Shown: positions 27,201 to 35,441 of the stretch, piece by piece
How the letters are laid out: every line of letters starts with the position of its first letter
Numbering within the stretch: position 1 is the first letter of the stretch
Origin: Streptomyces sp. Je 1-332
GTDB taxonomy: Bacteria > Actinomycetota > Actinomycetes > Streptomycetales > Streptomycetaceae
DNA: 64,000 nt
Reading direction: 5' to 3'
Assembly: GCF_040730185.1 (NCBI RefSeq)
Contig: NZ_CP160402.1
Span: 434,001 to 498,000, forward strand
The notes under the pieces: model-generated
Databases searched by the model: none
What the model was told of the DNA's origin: nothing
What the model saw: the letters and a program-made list of their open reading frames with translations, nothing else
Made by a program: the position numbers and the translations under genes

Positions 27201-27806
27201 TCAGCCCACCGTGTCGAGCAGCCGGGCGGTATGCATCCGCCCGGCGTACTCGACCAGGCGTATCAGCACCTCCTTTCCCGAATCGCGGTCCCGTGCGTCG
27301 CACAGCACCACGGGGGTGCCGCGGTCGAGGTCCAGGGCCCGTGACACTTCATGTGCGCCGTACGTACGCGCGGTCGCGAAGCAGTTGACTGCCACCACGA
27401 ACGGGATGTGCCGGTGCTCGAAGTAGTCGACGGCGGGGAAGCAGTCCTCGAGCCGTCGGGTGTCCGCGAGGACGACGGCTCCGAGCGCGCCCTGGGACAA
27501 CTCGTCCCACAGGAACCAGAAACGGTCCTGCCCGGGTGTACCGAAGAGGTACAGCGACAGGCCCGACCTGATGGTGATGCGGCCGAAGTCCATGGCGACG
27601 GTCGTCGTGGTCTTGCGGTCGACTCCGCCGGTGTCGTCCACCGACTGGCCCACCTCGCTGAGGAGTTCCTCGGTGCGCAGCGGGCGGATCTCGCTGACCG
27701 CGCCGACCAGGGTGGTCTTGCCCACCCCGAAGCCGCCCGCGACCAGAATCTTCAACGCCATGGCGGTCGTGTCGCCGCCGTCGGCGTCAGAGCGCTCGGA
27801 GCCCAT
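27201..27806 (-). CDS. cvnD: Conservon GTPase CvnD
   Basis: The 201-residue small Ras-like GTPase has a P-loop GGFGVGKTTLVGAV (about 24-37), a switch region with DRKTTTTVAMDFGRI, the G3-like FGTPGQDRFWFLWDEL and VNCF near the G4 position (about 138). In Streptomyces conservons, CvnD works with the roadblock protein CvnB, the DUF742 protein CvnC and the sensor kinase-like CvnA in a membrane-linked switch that affects development and metabolism. It overlaps cvnC by 20 bp, so coupled translation is expected. It is last in the operon. Confidence 0.93.
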   Translation of the reverse strand: MGSERSDADGGDTTAMALKILVAGGFGVGKTTLVGAVSEIRPLRTEELLSEVGQSVDDTGGVDRKTTTTVAMDFGRITIRSGLSLYLFGTPGQDRFWFLWDELSQGALGAVVLADTRRLEDCFPAVDYFEHRHIPFVVAVNCFATARTYGAHEVSRALDLDRGTPVVLCDARDRDSGKEVLIRLVEYAGRMHTARLLDTVG

Positions 27807-28200
27807 CGATCACCTCTCGCAGGATCTTCTCGTCGGGTAGCTGCGCGGGGGGCACGGGTCGGTGCACGTTCACGCAGCCCATTTCCAGCAGGTCGCCGAG
27901 CAGCACCCTGACCACCCCCACGGGCAGGTCGGCGTCGGCTGCCAGCTCGGCGACCGTCTGGGTCTCCGTGCGGCACAGTTCGATGAGCGACCGGTGTTCC
28001 GGGCCGAGCGCGGTGTCGTCCCCGGGGCCCGGTGCGCTCTGGTCCAGCGTGACGAGTGCGATCAGATCGAAACGCACTCCACTGGGGCCGGGCCGGGTCC
28101 GCCCGCCCGTCATCGCGTAGGGACGGACCAGCGGTCCGGCCTCGTTGTCGTACCACTGGCTGCCCGCGTCGCGCGGGTCGCCGCTTCTGTTCTCGGTCAT
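27787..28200 (-). CDS. cvnC: Conservon DUF742 protein CvnC
   Basis: The 137-residue protein is of the DUF742 family, with PLVRPYAMTGGRTRP near residue 24, LIALVTLDQ, a winged-helix-like core (IELCRTETQTVAELAADADLPVGVVRVLLGDL, about 73-104) and a C-terminal KILREVIDGLRAL. It is the third member of the conservon and is thought to bridge CvnA or CvnB to the GTPase; the winged helix may be used for protein rather than DNA contact. It starts 19 bp after cvnB. Confidence 0.92.
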   Translation of the reverse strand: MTENRSGDPRDAGSQWYDNEAGPLVRPYAMTGGRTRPGPSGVRFDLIALVTLDQSAPGPGDDTALGPEHRSLIELCRTETQTVAELAADADLPVGVVRVLLGDLLEMGCVNVHRPVPPAQLPDEKILREVIDGLRAL

Positions 28201-28219
28201 CTGCGTCGACCGCCCTGTG

Positions 28220-28654
28220 TCATCCGACGGCGGGTGGCTGCGCCGCGAAACGCGGCGGCGTGTACAGGTGCTCGCCGACCCGTTTGACCAGACGCGCCAT
28301 CTCGTAGGCGACCAGACCGATGTCTGCGGTCACGGCACTGAGTACGGCGAGACAGGAGCCGTCACCCGCCGCCGCCACGAACAGGAAGCCGTCGTCCATC
28401 TCGACCATGGTCTGGCGCACTCCCCCGGCCCCGAAATGCCGGCCCGCGCCCTTGGCGAGGCTGTGGAACCCGGAGGCGACAGCGGCGAGATGTTCGGCGT
28501 CCTCTCGGGTGAGGGCGGTCGAGGCTCCTACGGCGAGTCCGTCGTTGGAGAGCACCACGGCGTGCCGCACCTCACCGACGCGCGATACCAAGTCATCGAG
28601 CAGCCAGTCGAGTTCGCTGGCCCTGCCTGCGGTGATGCTCTGATCCTGGATCAT
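28220..28654 (-). CDS. cvnB: Conservon roadblock/LC7 protein CvnB
   Basis: The 144-residue roadblock/LC7 protein contains LDWLLDDLVSRVGEVRHAVV, GLAVGASTALTREDAEHLAA, RQTMVEMDDGFLFVAAAGDG and YEMARLVKRVGEHL. It starts within the last codon of cvnA (ATGA overlap), so the two are translationally coupled. It is the expected GTPase-regulating partner of CvnD. A second copy lies outside the operon at 26183-26596. Confidence 0.93.
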   Translation of the reverse strand: MIQDQSITAGRASELDWLLDDLVSRVGEVRHAVVLSNDGLAVGASTALTREDAEHLAAVASGFHSLAKGAGRHFGAGGVRQTMVEMDDGFLFVAAAGDGSCLAVLSAVTADIGLVAYEMARLVKRVGEHLYTPPRFAAQPPAVG

Positions 28655-31203
28655 GCGTGATCTCCTTCGGTGCTGTCACTGGCCGGGGCGGACCCTGGGG
28701 TGTCGGGGACCGCGCCGACGATGCCCGGCCTGCGGCCGCCGCCGCGGGCCCAGCCGTCGCGATAGGCGGACATGCGGTCCCGTACCTCTTCGGGGCTGCG
28801 TTCGGTGTCTTCGGGGACGCTCGCGGATGTGGGCGCGTCGCCGCGGGGTCGCTCACGCAGCTGGGGGGCGAGGCTGGCCTGGCGCACGCGGCGCGGGAGG
28901 TCGTCCGAGGATTCCGGGGCGTGGTCGGGTTCCGCCTCCGGGGGCTTGTTCAGGCGCAGAGCCGTGACGCCTGGGGGTGTCGCCGCCGGGGTCTCCGTGG
29001 ACGCGGCCAGTGCGGGGCGGGCGGCCGGGGCGGGCACGGGGCTGCCGTTCATCGGTGCGGCATCGGGCACGCGCGCGTGCCCGATCTGTTCGCGGTCGCG
29101 TTCCATGGCGTGTGCTCCGGTGCTCTCCGGGGTGGTGCTCTGCAGCAGTGCGGTGGGCAGGAGGACGACGGCGGTGGTACCTCCGTAGGGGGACGTGCCG
29201 AGGTGCACTTTGATCCCGTGTCGCGCGGCGAGCCTGCTGACGACGAAGAGCCCGAGTTGGTCGCTGTCGAACAGGTCGAGTGTTTCGGACTGCTCGATGC
29301 GGTGGTTGGCGTCGGCCAGGGCCTCTTCGCCCATGCCGAGGCCACGGTCCTCGATCTCCAGGGCGTAGCCGTTGCCGACCGGTTCGCCGTTGACCCGCAC
29401 CTTGGTGTGGGGCGGTGAGAACTGGGCGGCGTTCTCGACGAGTTCGGCCAGGAGGTGGGTGAGGTCGGCGACGGCCGTGCCGACGACCGCGGCGGTGGGG
29501 AGTTGTCGTACCTCCACGCGCGCGTAGTCCTCGACTTCGGATACGGCCGCACGGACGACGTTCGTCAGGGAGACGGGCAGGCGCCAGGCTCGCCCCGGGG
29601 CGGCTCCGGAGAGGATGATCAGGCTCTCGGCGTGCCGCCTCATCCGGGTGGTGAGGTGGTCGAGCCGGAAGAGGTCGCTGAGCTCGTTCGGGTCGTCCGC
29701 CCTGCGTTCCATGCTGTCGAGGAGGCTGAGCTGGCGGTGGACGAGTACCTGACTCCTGCGGGCGAGGTTGACGAAGACGCCCGAGATGCCGCTGGCGAGC
29801 TCGGCACGCTCGATGGCAGCACGCAGGGCTGCCCGGTGCACCGTGCCGAGCGCTTCATTGACCTGCCCCGTCTCGTCCTCCGCGGGCGGGCCGGGTGGCG
29901 CTTCGGCGTGGATGTCGATCTCCTCGCCGGCGCGCAACCGCCGCATGGCGTGCGGAAGTTTGTGCCGCGCGATCTCCAGGGCGCCGTTGCGCAGGCTCAC
30001 CAGCTCGACGACCAGGCCTCGCCCGATGCGCACGGAGATGACCAGTGAGGCGGCGACGGCCAGGAGCCCGAGCAGGACGGCGGCGCCTGCCGGGGTGAGC
30101 AACCCGCGCGTGAACGGGTCGGCGCGGCCGGCGGCGCTGCGGCTCGCACCCTCGTCGATCGCGCGCAGCTCGTCCCGTACGACCGTATGGGCGCTGTCCC
30201 ACTTGGCGGCGGACGACGCGTCTGCGGCCTTGCGTCCCGGTGGCGCGACGAGCACCTTGTCCTCGACGGCGCGCACGTCGGCGTACGCGCTCCCCTCCAC
30301 GAGGTCCTGCCAGGCTGCTCGTTCGGGTCCGCGCAGATCCGCCACCGCCGCGTCGGTCAGGGTCCGCCGGGTGTCGACGGCTCCGGTGAACTGCCGCAGC
30401 CGCTCGCCGTCCAGGGTGCCCTCCAGCCGTGCGCTTGACAGGACGACGTCCTCACGCGCCAGCATCTCGGCGGCCCTGGAGAATTCGAGCAGCACGCGCG
30501 CGTCGGAGCCGCGTTCGGCGTCCTTGATGCCGGTGAGTGCGCCGCCGACCCCGAAGGCGGCCGAGATGGTCCTGGTGTACTGGCCGTAGGCCGCGTCCCA
30601 GCCGGTGCGCCGGTCGAGCACGTCGGTCCGCACCGTGCTCAGATCCTCGGCAGCGGAGACGAACGACTCGAGCCTGGACGCCACGCCGGTGGGCAGCCCG
30701 GCGCCGTCGGCGACTGTTCCGCCATCGCCGCGGCGCAGCTTGGCCACCGCGCGGTCCGTGCGTTCCGCCTGCCTCTCGAGTTCGCCGCCGCGGTCGGCGG
30801 CGGGCTCGGTCGCGTAACGCACGGCGGCCACGCGCTCGGCCTGCAGTGTGGCGATGGCAGCGTCGACGGGGTCGCGCACCTGAGCGTCGACGCGCTGCAA
30901 CTGCCGCAGGTTCGCCACGTCTTGGGCTGTGGTGACTGTGGCGTAGCCCCACAACCCGAGCAGGGAAACCACCGGCACCATCAGCAGGCACACGATCTTG
31001 GCCCGTACGGTGCGTGGGCGCGGCCACCACGAGCGCTCGCGTGACGCGGGGTGCGTGAGCGGTCCGGACTCCAAGGAGGCTTCCGCGTCGGGCCGTTCGT
31101 CGGCGGGTGGTCCCGCGTGGGCGCGTCGACCGCGCGCCGGGGCCTCGGGCTTCGGCGGCGCTATGCCGTCGGCCGGGTCAGGGGTCCTACGGGGTGTACG
31201 CAT
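28651..31203 (-). CDS. cvnA: Conservon sensor histidine-kinase-like protein CvnA
   Basis: The 850-residue membrane protein has a disordered N-tail (1-60), TM1 at about 69-90 (IVCLLMVPVVSLLGLWGY), an extracytoplasmic nitrate-sensor-like helical domain (about 95-360), TM2 near 375-393, a HAMP-like linker, a dimer/phosphoacceptor-like helical region and a HATPase domain with LLAELVENAAQFSPPHTKV (N box), EIEDRGLGMGEEAL (G1) and LGLFVVSRLAARHGI. The C-terminal 180 residues are disordered. A clear phospho-acceptor His box is not obvious, as is usual for CvnA. It is the membrane sensor of the conservon and follows the MHYT gene by 65 bp. Confidence 0.92.
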   Translation of the reverse strand: MRTPRRTPDPADGIAPPKPEAPARGRRAHAGPPADERPDAEASLESGPLTHPASRERSWWPRPRTVRAKIVCLLMVPVVSLLGLWGYATVTTAQDVANLRQLQRVDAQVRDPVDAAIATLQAERVAAVRYATEPAADRGGELERQAERTDRAVAKLRRGDGGTVADGAGLPTGVASRLESFVSAAEDLSTVRTDVLDRRTGWDAAYGQYTRTISAAFGVGGALTGIKDAERGSDARVLLEFSRAAEMLAREDVVLSSARLEGTLDGERLRQFTGAVDTRRTLTDAAVADLRGPERAAWQDLVEGSAYADVRAVEDKVLVAPPGRKAADASSAAKWDSAHTVVRDELRAIDEGASRSAAGRADPFTRGLLTPAGAAVLLGLLAVAASLVISVRIGRGLVVELVSLRNGALEIARHKLPHAMRRLRAGEEIDIHAEAPPGPPAEDETGQVNEALGTVHRAALRAAIERAELASGISGVFVNLARRSQVLVHRQLSLLDSMERRADDPNELSDLFRLDHLTTRMRRHAESLIILSGAAPGRAWRLPVSLTNVVRAAVSEVEDYARVEVRQLPTAAVVGTAVADLTHLLAELVENAAQFSPPHTKVRVNGEPVGNGYALEIEDRGLGMGEEALADANHRIEQSETLDLFDSDQLGLFVVSRLAARHGIKVHLGTSPYGGTTAVVLLPTALLQSTTPESTGAHAMERDREQIGHARVPDAAPMNGSPVPAPAARPALAASTETPAATPPGVTALRLNKPPEAEPDHAPESSDDLPRRVRQASLAPQLRERPRGDAPTSASVPEDTERSPEEVRDRMSAYRDGWARGGGRRPGIVGAVPDTPGSAPASDSTEGDHA

Positions 31204-31268
31204 GGCCTCCTCGCTCGGGGAGATTTCTGGGGCGTGTCCGCCGGGCCGTGACCGGTTCGGTCGTGCCG

Positions 31269-32042
31269 CTACTGGGCGGCGCCCTCCACTGGTCGTTGGG
31301 CCGCCACGGAGGCCTCACGCTCCCCCGAGGTCGGAGAGAGCGCGACAAAAGCCGAGGTCAGGAAGAGGTAGGAGCCGAGGCCGACGGCGAGGGGGAAGAT
31401 GAACTGCATGGTCGTCGCCCCGGGTAGCGCCGCACCCGACTCGGTGACCCGCACGCTCACGGCCAGCATGCCGGTGTAGTGCATGCTGCTCACCGCTCCG
31501 CCCATGACAAGTGATGCGACGGCGACCGCGAGCGGCGACTTGATGTTGAGCGCCGCCCACAGGGCCGCGGTCGCCGCGACGACGGCGATGACCACGGAGG
31601 CGCCGACGAGGACGGGGTCGTAGCGAACGTCGCCGTGCAGTCGCAGCGCGGCCATGCCCAGGTAGTGCATGCTCGCGACGCCGAGACCGGTCGTGAGCCC
31701 GCCGAGCGCCAGCGCACGCCCGCGGTCACGGCCGTAACCGACGGCGAAGACGCCGACTCCGACGACGGCCATCGCGACGACGAGGCTCAGGATCGTCAGT
31801 GGCACGTTGTAGTGGATCTCGGTGCCGGTGACGCCGAAGCCGAGCATCGCCACGAAGTGCATCGTCCAGATCCCCGTGCCGATGGCCGAGGCCGCGGTGA
31901 TGAGCCAGTTACGACGTGACGCGCCCGTGGCGCCGAGCGCTCGGACGGTGCAACGCAGCCCTAGGGCTGCGCCGATACAGGCCATCGCGTACGACAGCAC
32001 GGGGGTCAGCCAGCCGAAGGTGGCGTGGTCCAGGTGTCCCAT
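31269..32042 (-). CDS. MHYT-domain integral membrane sensor
   Basis: The 257-residue protein has seven predicted membrane segments and three copies of the MHYT motif: TGIWTMHFVAMLGF, GVASMHYLGMAAL and GAVSSMHYTGMLAVS. MHYT domains are proposed to bind copper and sense O2, CO or NO in the membrane. It has no attached output domain, so it may signal through a partner. The next gene on the strand is cvnA (65 bp away), so it is probably the first gene of the conservon operon and could be its sensor. The start ATG has GGAG just upstream. Confidence 0.9.
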   Translation of the reverse strand: MGHLDHATFGWLTPVLSYAMACIGAALGLRCTVRALGATGASRRNWLITAASAIGTGIWTMHFVAMLGFGVTGTEIHYNVPLTILSLVVAMAVVGVGVFAVGYGRDRGRALALGGLTTGLGVASMHYLGMAALRLHGDVRYDPVLVGASVVIAVVAATAALWAALNIKSPLAVAVASLVMGGAVSSMHYTGMLAVSVRVTESGAALPGATTMQFIFPLAVGLGSYLFLTSAFVALSPTSGEREASVAAQRPVEGAAQ

Positions 32043-32193
32043 GGCTCCGGGACGCTAGTCCGCACAGGGGCGCACAACAGGGGCGCAGTTCGAAAGGTGT
32101 TGGAATATGACAGAGAGAGGGTCCTGAACGATCGCGTCACGCTCGAACGTGTGCCCCCAGCGCGCAGCCGAGTCGTTGCGTAATCATGTCCAC

Positions 32194-32793
32194 ATGAGCG
32201 ATGACCAGACGCGCGTCCGTGACTTCTTCTCCGCCCGTGCTGCCGACTGGGACAGCCGGTTCCCCGACGACGGTCCCGCCTATCGGGACGCCGCGTTCGA
32301 GCTCGGCCTGCACCACGGCGACCGCGTTCTCGACGCCGGGTGCGGCACCGGGCGTGCGCTGCCCGCGCTCAGGGAGGCCGTGGGCCCCTCCGGGGTCGTC
32401 GTGGGGATCGACCTGACTCCCGCCATGCTGGAGGCCGCCACGCGGGCGGGCAGGGACCGCGAAGGGCAGCTTCTGCTCGGGGACGTGACCCGTCTCCCGG
32501 TACGCGACGCCTCACTCGACGCCGTGTTCGGCGCGGGGCTGGTCTCCCATCTGCCCGATCCGGCGGCGAACCTGCGGGAGTTGAGGCGCATCGTGCGCCC
32601 CGGAGGGACCCTCGCCCTTTTCCACCCCATCGGCCGGGCGGCGCTCGCCGCGCGGCAGGGCCGGCAGATCACCCCGGACGATCTGCGGGCCGAGGCGAAC
32701 CTCCGCCCGTTGCTCACCGGTGCGGGCTGGCAACTGACGTCGTACGTCGACGAGGACGCGCGGTTCCTCGCGCTTGCCGTACGGGAGGACTAG
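32194..32793 (+). CDS. Class I SAM-dependent methyltransferase
   Basis: The 199-residue protein has the Rossmann methyltransferase motifs: VLDAGCGTGRALPAL (motif I, about 47-61), VVGIDLTPAMLEAA (motif II), LLGDVTRLPVRDASLDAVFGAG and a post-motif RPGGTLALFHPIG. It resembles small UbiE/Coq5-like enzymes; the acceptor is unknown. ATG at 32194 (MSDDQTRVRDFF) fits the family start, though its ribosome-binding site is weak. The stop at 32793 is followed, in the same frame, by a PadR-like tail fragment. Confidence 0.87.
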   Translation: MSDDQTRVRDFFSARAADWDSRFPDDGPAYRDAAFELGLHHGDRVLDAGCGTGRALPALREAVGPSGVVVGIDLTPAMLEAATRAGRDREGQLLLGDVTRLPVRDASLDAVFGAGLVSHLPDPAANLRELRRIVRPGGTLALFHPIGRAALAARQGRQITPDDLRAEANLRPLLTGAGWQLTSYVDEDARFLALAVRED

Positions 32794-33009
32794 CCCTCGG
32801 GGGCGGCCACTCTCGCACGGCAAGCCGCGGTCCTCGAACGCCGCCTGGCGTTCCTCGAGGAGCCGGCCAGCTTCTTCTACGAGGGCGAGCGGCCGTTGCG
32901 CGCCGAGGAGATGGGCGACCCGTTCCGACGCGGCATCCTCACCATCGCCCGCGCGACGAGCCGAGCCGAACTCGCTTGGCTGCGGACGACGTTGGCTTCA
33001 CTCCGCTGA
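32794..33009 (+). pseudogene. C-terminal remnant of a PadR-like regulator, no start
   Basis: Directly after the methyltransferase stop the same frame continues for 71 sense codons to a TGA. The text has protein-like quality: ARQAAVLERRLAFLEEPASF, then DPFRRGILTIARATSRAELAW and a Leu-rich end. The helical pattern with a closing AELAWL resembles the C-terminal dimerisation domain of PadR regulators. No ribosome-binding site, start or DNA-binding domain precedes it, so it is read as a gene fossil rather than an extension of the enzyme. The family call is tentative. Confidence 0.45.
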
Positions 33010-33017
33010 CGTCGAGC

Positions 33018-33923
33018 TCACTCCGCCGAAGTGACCGCCGATCCGTCGGTGTGGACGACGGGGCAGCCGCGGACACCGGGCACCGGGAACGTGCCGAGTT
33101 CGCCCACCCGATACCCCTTCGGGTAGCCCCTGATCTCCCAGTTCTGCCGGGCGTAGTGCGGCGCCTTTCTGGGCGGCATCAAGCGCACGGCACGGCCGCG
33201 CAACCGCACCGCGTGCCTGACCAGCGTCCGGGTGGCGGAACTGGGCGGTTCGTAGCGAAAGGCACGCAGGAGGGGTTCGTCGAGAAGCGCGAGAGTCGAG
33301 GCACGCAACACGGGCGCCAGCGGACGCGGATACCACGAGGCCATGAGGTCGAGGGTCGCGTCGGAGACCCTGCGCGCGCCCTCGTCCCACGCGAAGTGGG
33401 CCTCTTCGTAGTCATCGAGACACTTTTCGAAGGCTTCGTAGGAGTCCGGTATGCCCTGGATCCCCATGTGGCGCCCCAGGGTGCGGTAGTAGACGGCGGC
33501 CGCGGTCCTCTCGTGGCGTGACAGCTTGCGCCATCCGTAGGCGTCGATCCAGCGCTTGGGCATCACTACGAACGTGCACAACACGTAGCGCATGTCTTCA
33601 TTGCTGATGTCGTAGCTGCGGTGCATCTGGTTGATGCGGCGGATCGCGGTGCGGCCCTCGTCCGTGCCGAAGCCGTGCTCCACGACGGTGTCGAGGAGCA
33701 GGGCCGTGTCGTCGTACCGCTTCTGCGTCCGGCCCGTCAGTTCCGCGGTCTCGGCCAGGAGTCGACCGATAGTGGGTACGGCGTAGGTGCGGTAGAGCGC
33801 GAGCTCCAGAGCGCGGGTGTAATCCCAGGGGAACTCGTACGTCGCGGTGAGCCGGTAGATCGTCAGGGCGTCCTTCTCCGGGTCGAGACGCCGAACCTCC
33901 TTGAGCCGGTCATAGCGCTGCAC
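33018..33923 (-). CDS. MpaB/DUF2236-type oxygenase-like protein
   Basis: From the GTG at 33923 the product is 301 residues. It has the DUF2236 hallmarks: QRYDRLKEVRRLDP at the start, LALYRTYAVPTIGRLLAET, TQKRYDDTALLLDTVVEHG, INQMHRSYDISNEDMRYVL, and ERTAAAVYYRTLGRHMGIQG, with conserved Arg/His for a b-type heme as in the rubber oxygenase LcpA and MpaB. The role is likely oxidative attack on a lipid-like substrate, inferred from the family. The GTG is favoured over upstream ATGs because AAGGGGGA lies seven bases before it and conserved sequence begins there. Confidence 0.82.
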   Translation of the reverse strand: MQRYDRLKEVRRLDPEKDALTIYRLTATYEFPWDYTRALELALYRTYAVPTIGRLLAETAELTGRTQKRYDDTALLLDTVVEHGFGTDEGRTAIRRINQMHRSYDISNEDMRYVLCTFVVMPKRWIDAYGWRKLSRHERTAAAVYYRTLGRHMGIQGIPDSYEAFEKCLDDYEEAHFAWDEGARRVSDATLDLMASWYPRPLAPVLRASTLALLDEPLLRAFRYEPPSSATRTLVRHAVRLRGRAVRLMPPRKAPHYARQNWEIRGYPKGYRVGELGTFPVPGVRGCPVVHTDGSAVTSAE

Positions 33924-34023
33924 CGCACCGTCCCCCTTCTTTCGCTGGAACTCCAACTCTACGTTGGGGTAGAGCAGATGAGTGATCATCAGCGGAAACC
34001 ACGACCGGGGGAAGGTGGCCCAC

Positions 34024-34305
34024 ATGTTCGACAAGCTCCGCAAGCTGTGGCGCTCGGAGGAAACGGTTGGCGTCCAGAAGGGGGAGCGCCCGCGCAACCT
34101 CTTCGAGGCGGCCGCCGTCTACGTGGCGGCGTGCGCCGAGGACGACCAGGACCGTCAGGACGAGGCCACGGGCTGGGTGTCGCCGGAGGCCTTGTCCTTC
34201 GGTGTCAGCGAACTCGCCTGCCGAGCGGTCATCGCCCTCGCACGGGAACGCGACGAGTCGCCGACGGATGTGGCGCGTACGCTCCTCGGCCTGCCTGCCG
34301 CCTGA
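34024..34305 (+). CDS. Small uncharacterised helical protein
   Basis: The 93-residue product starts MFDKLRKLWRSEETV and has RNLFEAAAVYVAACAEDDQD and SFGVSELACRAVIALARERD. It is helical, acidic in the middle and has no membrane segment. ATG at 34024 follows GGGGGAAGG at ideal spacing, which supports expression. It is divergent from the DUF2236 gene. No family is recognised; a small accessory or adaptor protein is possible. Confidence 0.7.
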   Translation: MFDKLRKLWRSEETVGVQKGERPRNLFEAAAVYVAACAEDDQDRQDEATGWVSPEALSFGVSELACRAVIALARERDESPTDVARTLLGLPAA

Positions 34306-34514
34306 CATCCGTGTGCGTGGGGTCGGGGCAGGCCGGTGCCGCACGGAGGGGGTTGCCTGTCCCGGCCGCGTGCGTGAGGCGCTCTCGGACCTCGCGGGGG
34401 GGCACGAGCGAGTTCCCGGTGCGTACGAGCGACTCTCCTGGTCACGCACCCCTCGACGATCATGCTGACCTGTGGTTAGGGTGCGCCGACGGATGAAGCG
34501 ATGGGGAGGCTGGC

Positions 34515-35402
34515 ATGGCCGGAACGGACGACGCTGTCGCCGCCGAGGACGACGCGCTGTACGTGCTGACCGCGGTGCTGCTGACACCCGCGAAGTTCCC
34601 GAGTGTGCTCGGTGACGACTATCCGGAGGCGTGCGCGGCCCTGGGGCTCGCGCCGCTCGCCGCCGGGTACGGTCTGGTGCTCGGTCAGGACGGTGCGGGC
34701 GCCCGGTGGACGGTCGTGGTCGACGACGTGTCACTCGTGGCCGTCGCCATCGCCTCCTGGGACTGCGGCATGGAGTACGACCTGTCTCCCGACGAACGTA
34801 CGGTGGTCGCCGCCCTGCCCGGCTGGCCGCTGGCGGTCGCCGTCGCGGCGCCCAACGTCCCCCCGCCGCACGACCCCGAGCCCGAGGAAGCGGACCAGAA
34901 GCCGCTCTCACCTCCGCAGTCCGACACCTGGGGACCTGCTCAGCGTCGGCTCGGCGCCGACGAGATCGCGCTCCAGTGGGCGGCGTGGCGCGAGCAGATC
35001 GACGACGCGGATTTCTTGACCGACAGCGTCGAGAAGGACGCGGCGCCCGACGGCGGGGAAGCCATCCCGGAGAGCGGCGAGATCCCTGAGCCAGAAGCCG
35101 CCGCGGGAGCCGAACCCGACGCCGAACAGGCTCCCCTCACCGGCGTACGTCGCGTGCTGGCGGAAGCTCGGGCCTACGTGAGCACTCCGCCGCCCCTGGG
35201 CCGCGTGCGGTCGTCTTTCGCCTCTGGGGAGGCGCGCACCCTGCGAGCCGACGGTCCTGGCTGGTCCATGGTGGCCAGGACCGACGACATCGCGTTCGTT
35301 CTTCTCGACGAAGAGCCGGGAGAGGTGCTGCCGGTGGGCCGCGGGCCCGAACTCCCCTGGCTCCTGGACGCACTCGACAAGATGGCCGTACGTCCCGCCT
35401 GA
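34515..35402 (+). CDS. Uncharacterised acidic protein
   Basis: The 295-residue protein has a folded N-terminal domain (about 1-115, with ALYVLTAVLLTPAKFPSVLG and DCGMEYDLSPDERTVVAALPG), an acidic Pro/Glu-rich linker (about 118-205), and a short C-terminal domain (RSSFASGEARTLRADGPGWS, FVLLDEEPGEVLPVGRGPEL). There is no signal peptide or membrane segment. It starts with a GGGAGG ribosome-binding site and is separated from the upstream small gene by 209 bp without recognisable features. It is convergent with the 1137-residue gene. I do not recognise the family. Confidence 0.75.
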   Translation: MAGTDDAVAAEDDALYVLTAVLLTPAKFPSVLGDDYPEACAALGLAPLAAGYGLVLGQDGAGARWTVVVDDVSLVAVAIASWDCGMEYDLSPDERTVVAALPGWPLAVAVAAPNVPPPHDPEPEEADQKPLSPPQSDTWGPAQRRLGADEIALQWAAWREQIDDADFLTDSVEKDAAPDGGEAIPESGEIPEPEAAAGAEPDAEQAPLTGVRRVLAEARAYVSTPPPLGRVRSSFASGEARTLRADGPGWSMVARTDDIAFVLLDEEPGEVLPVGRGPELPWLLDALDKMAVRPA

Positions 35403-35441
35403 TCCCCCTCGTCCCGCTGGTCCCGCTGGTCCCGCATCTTG

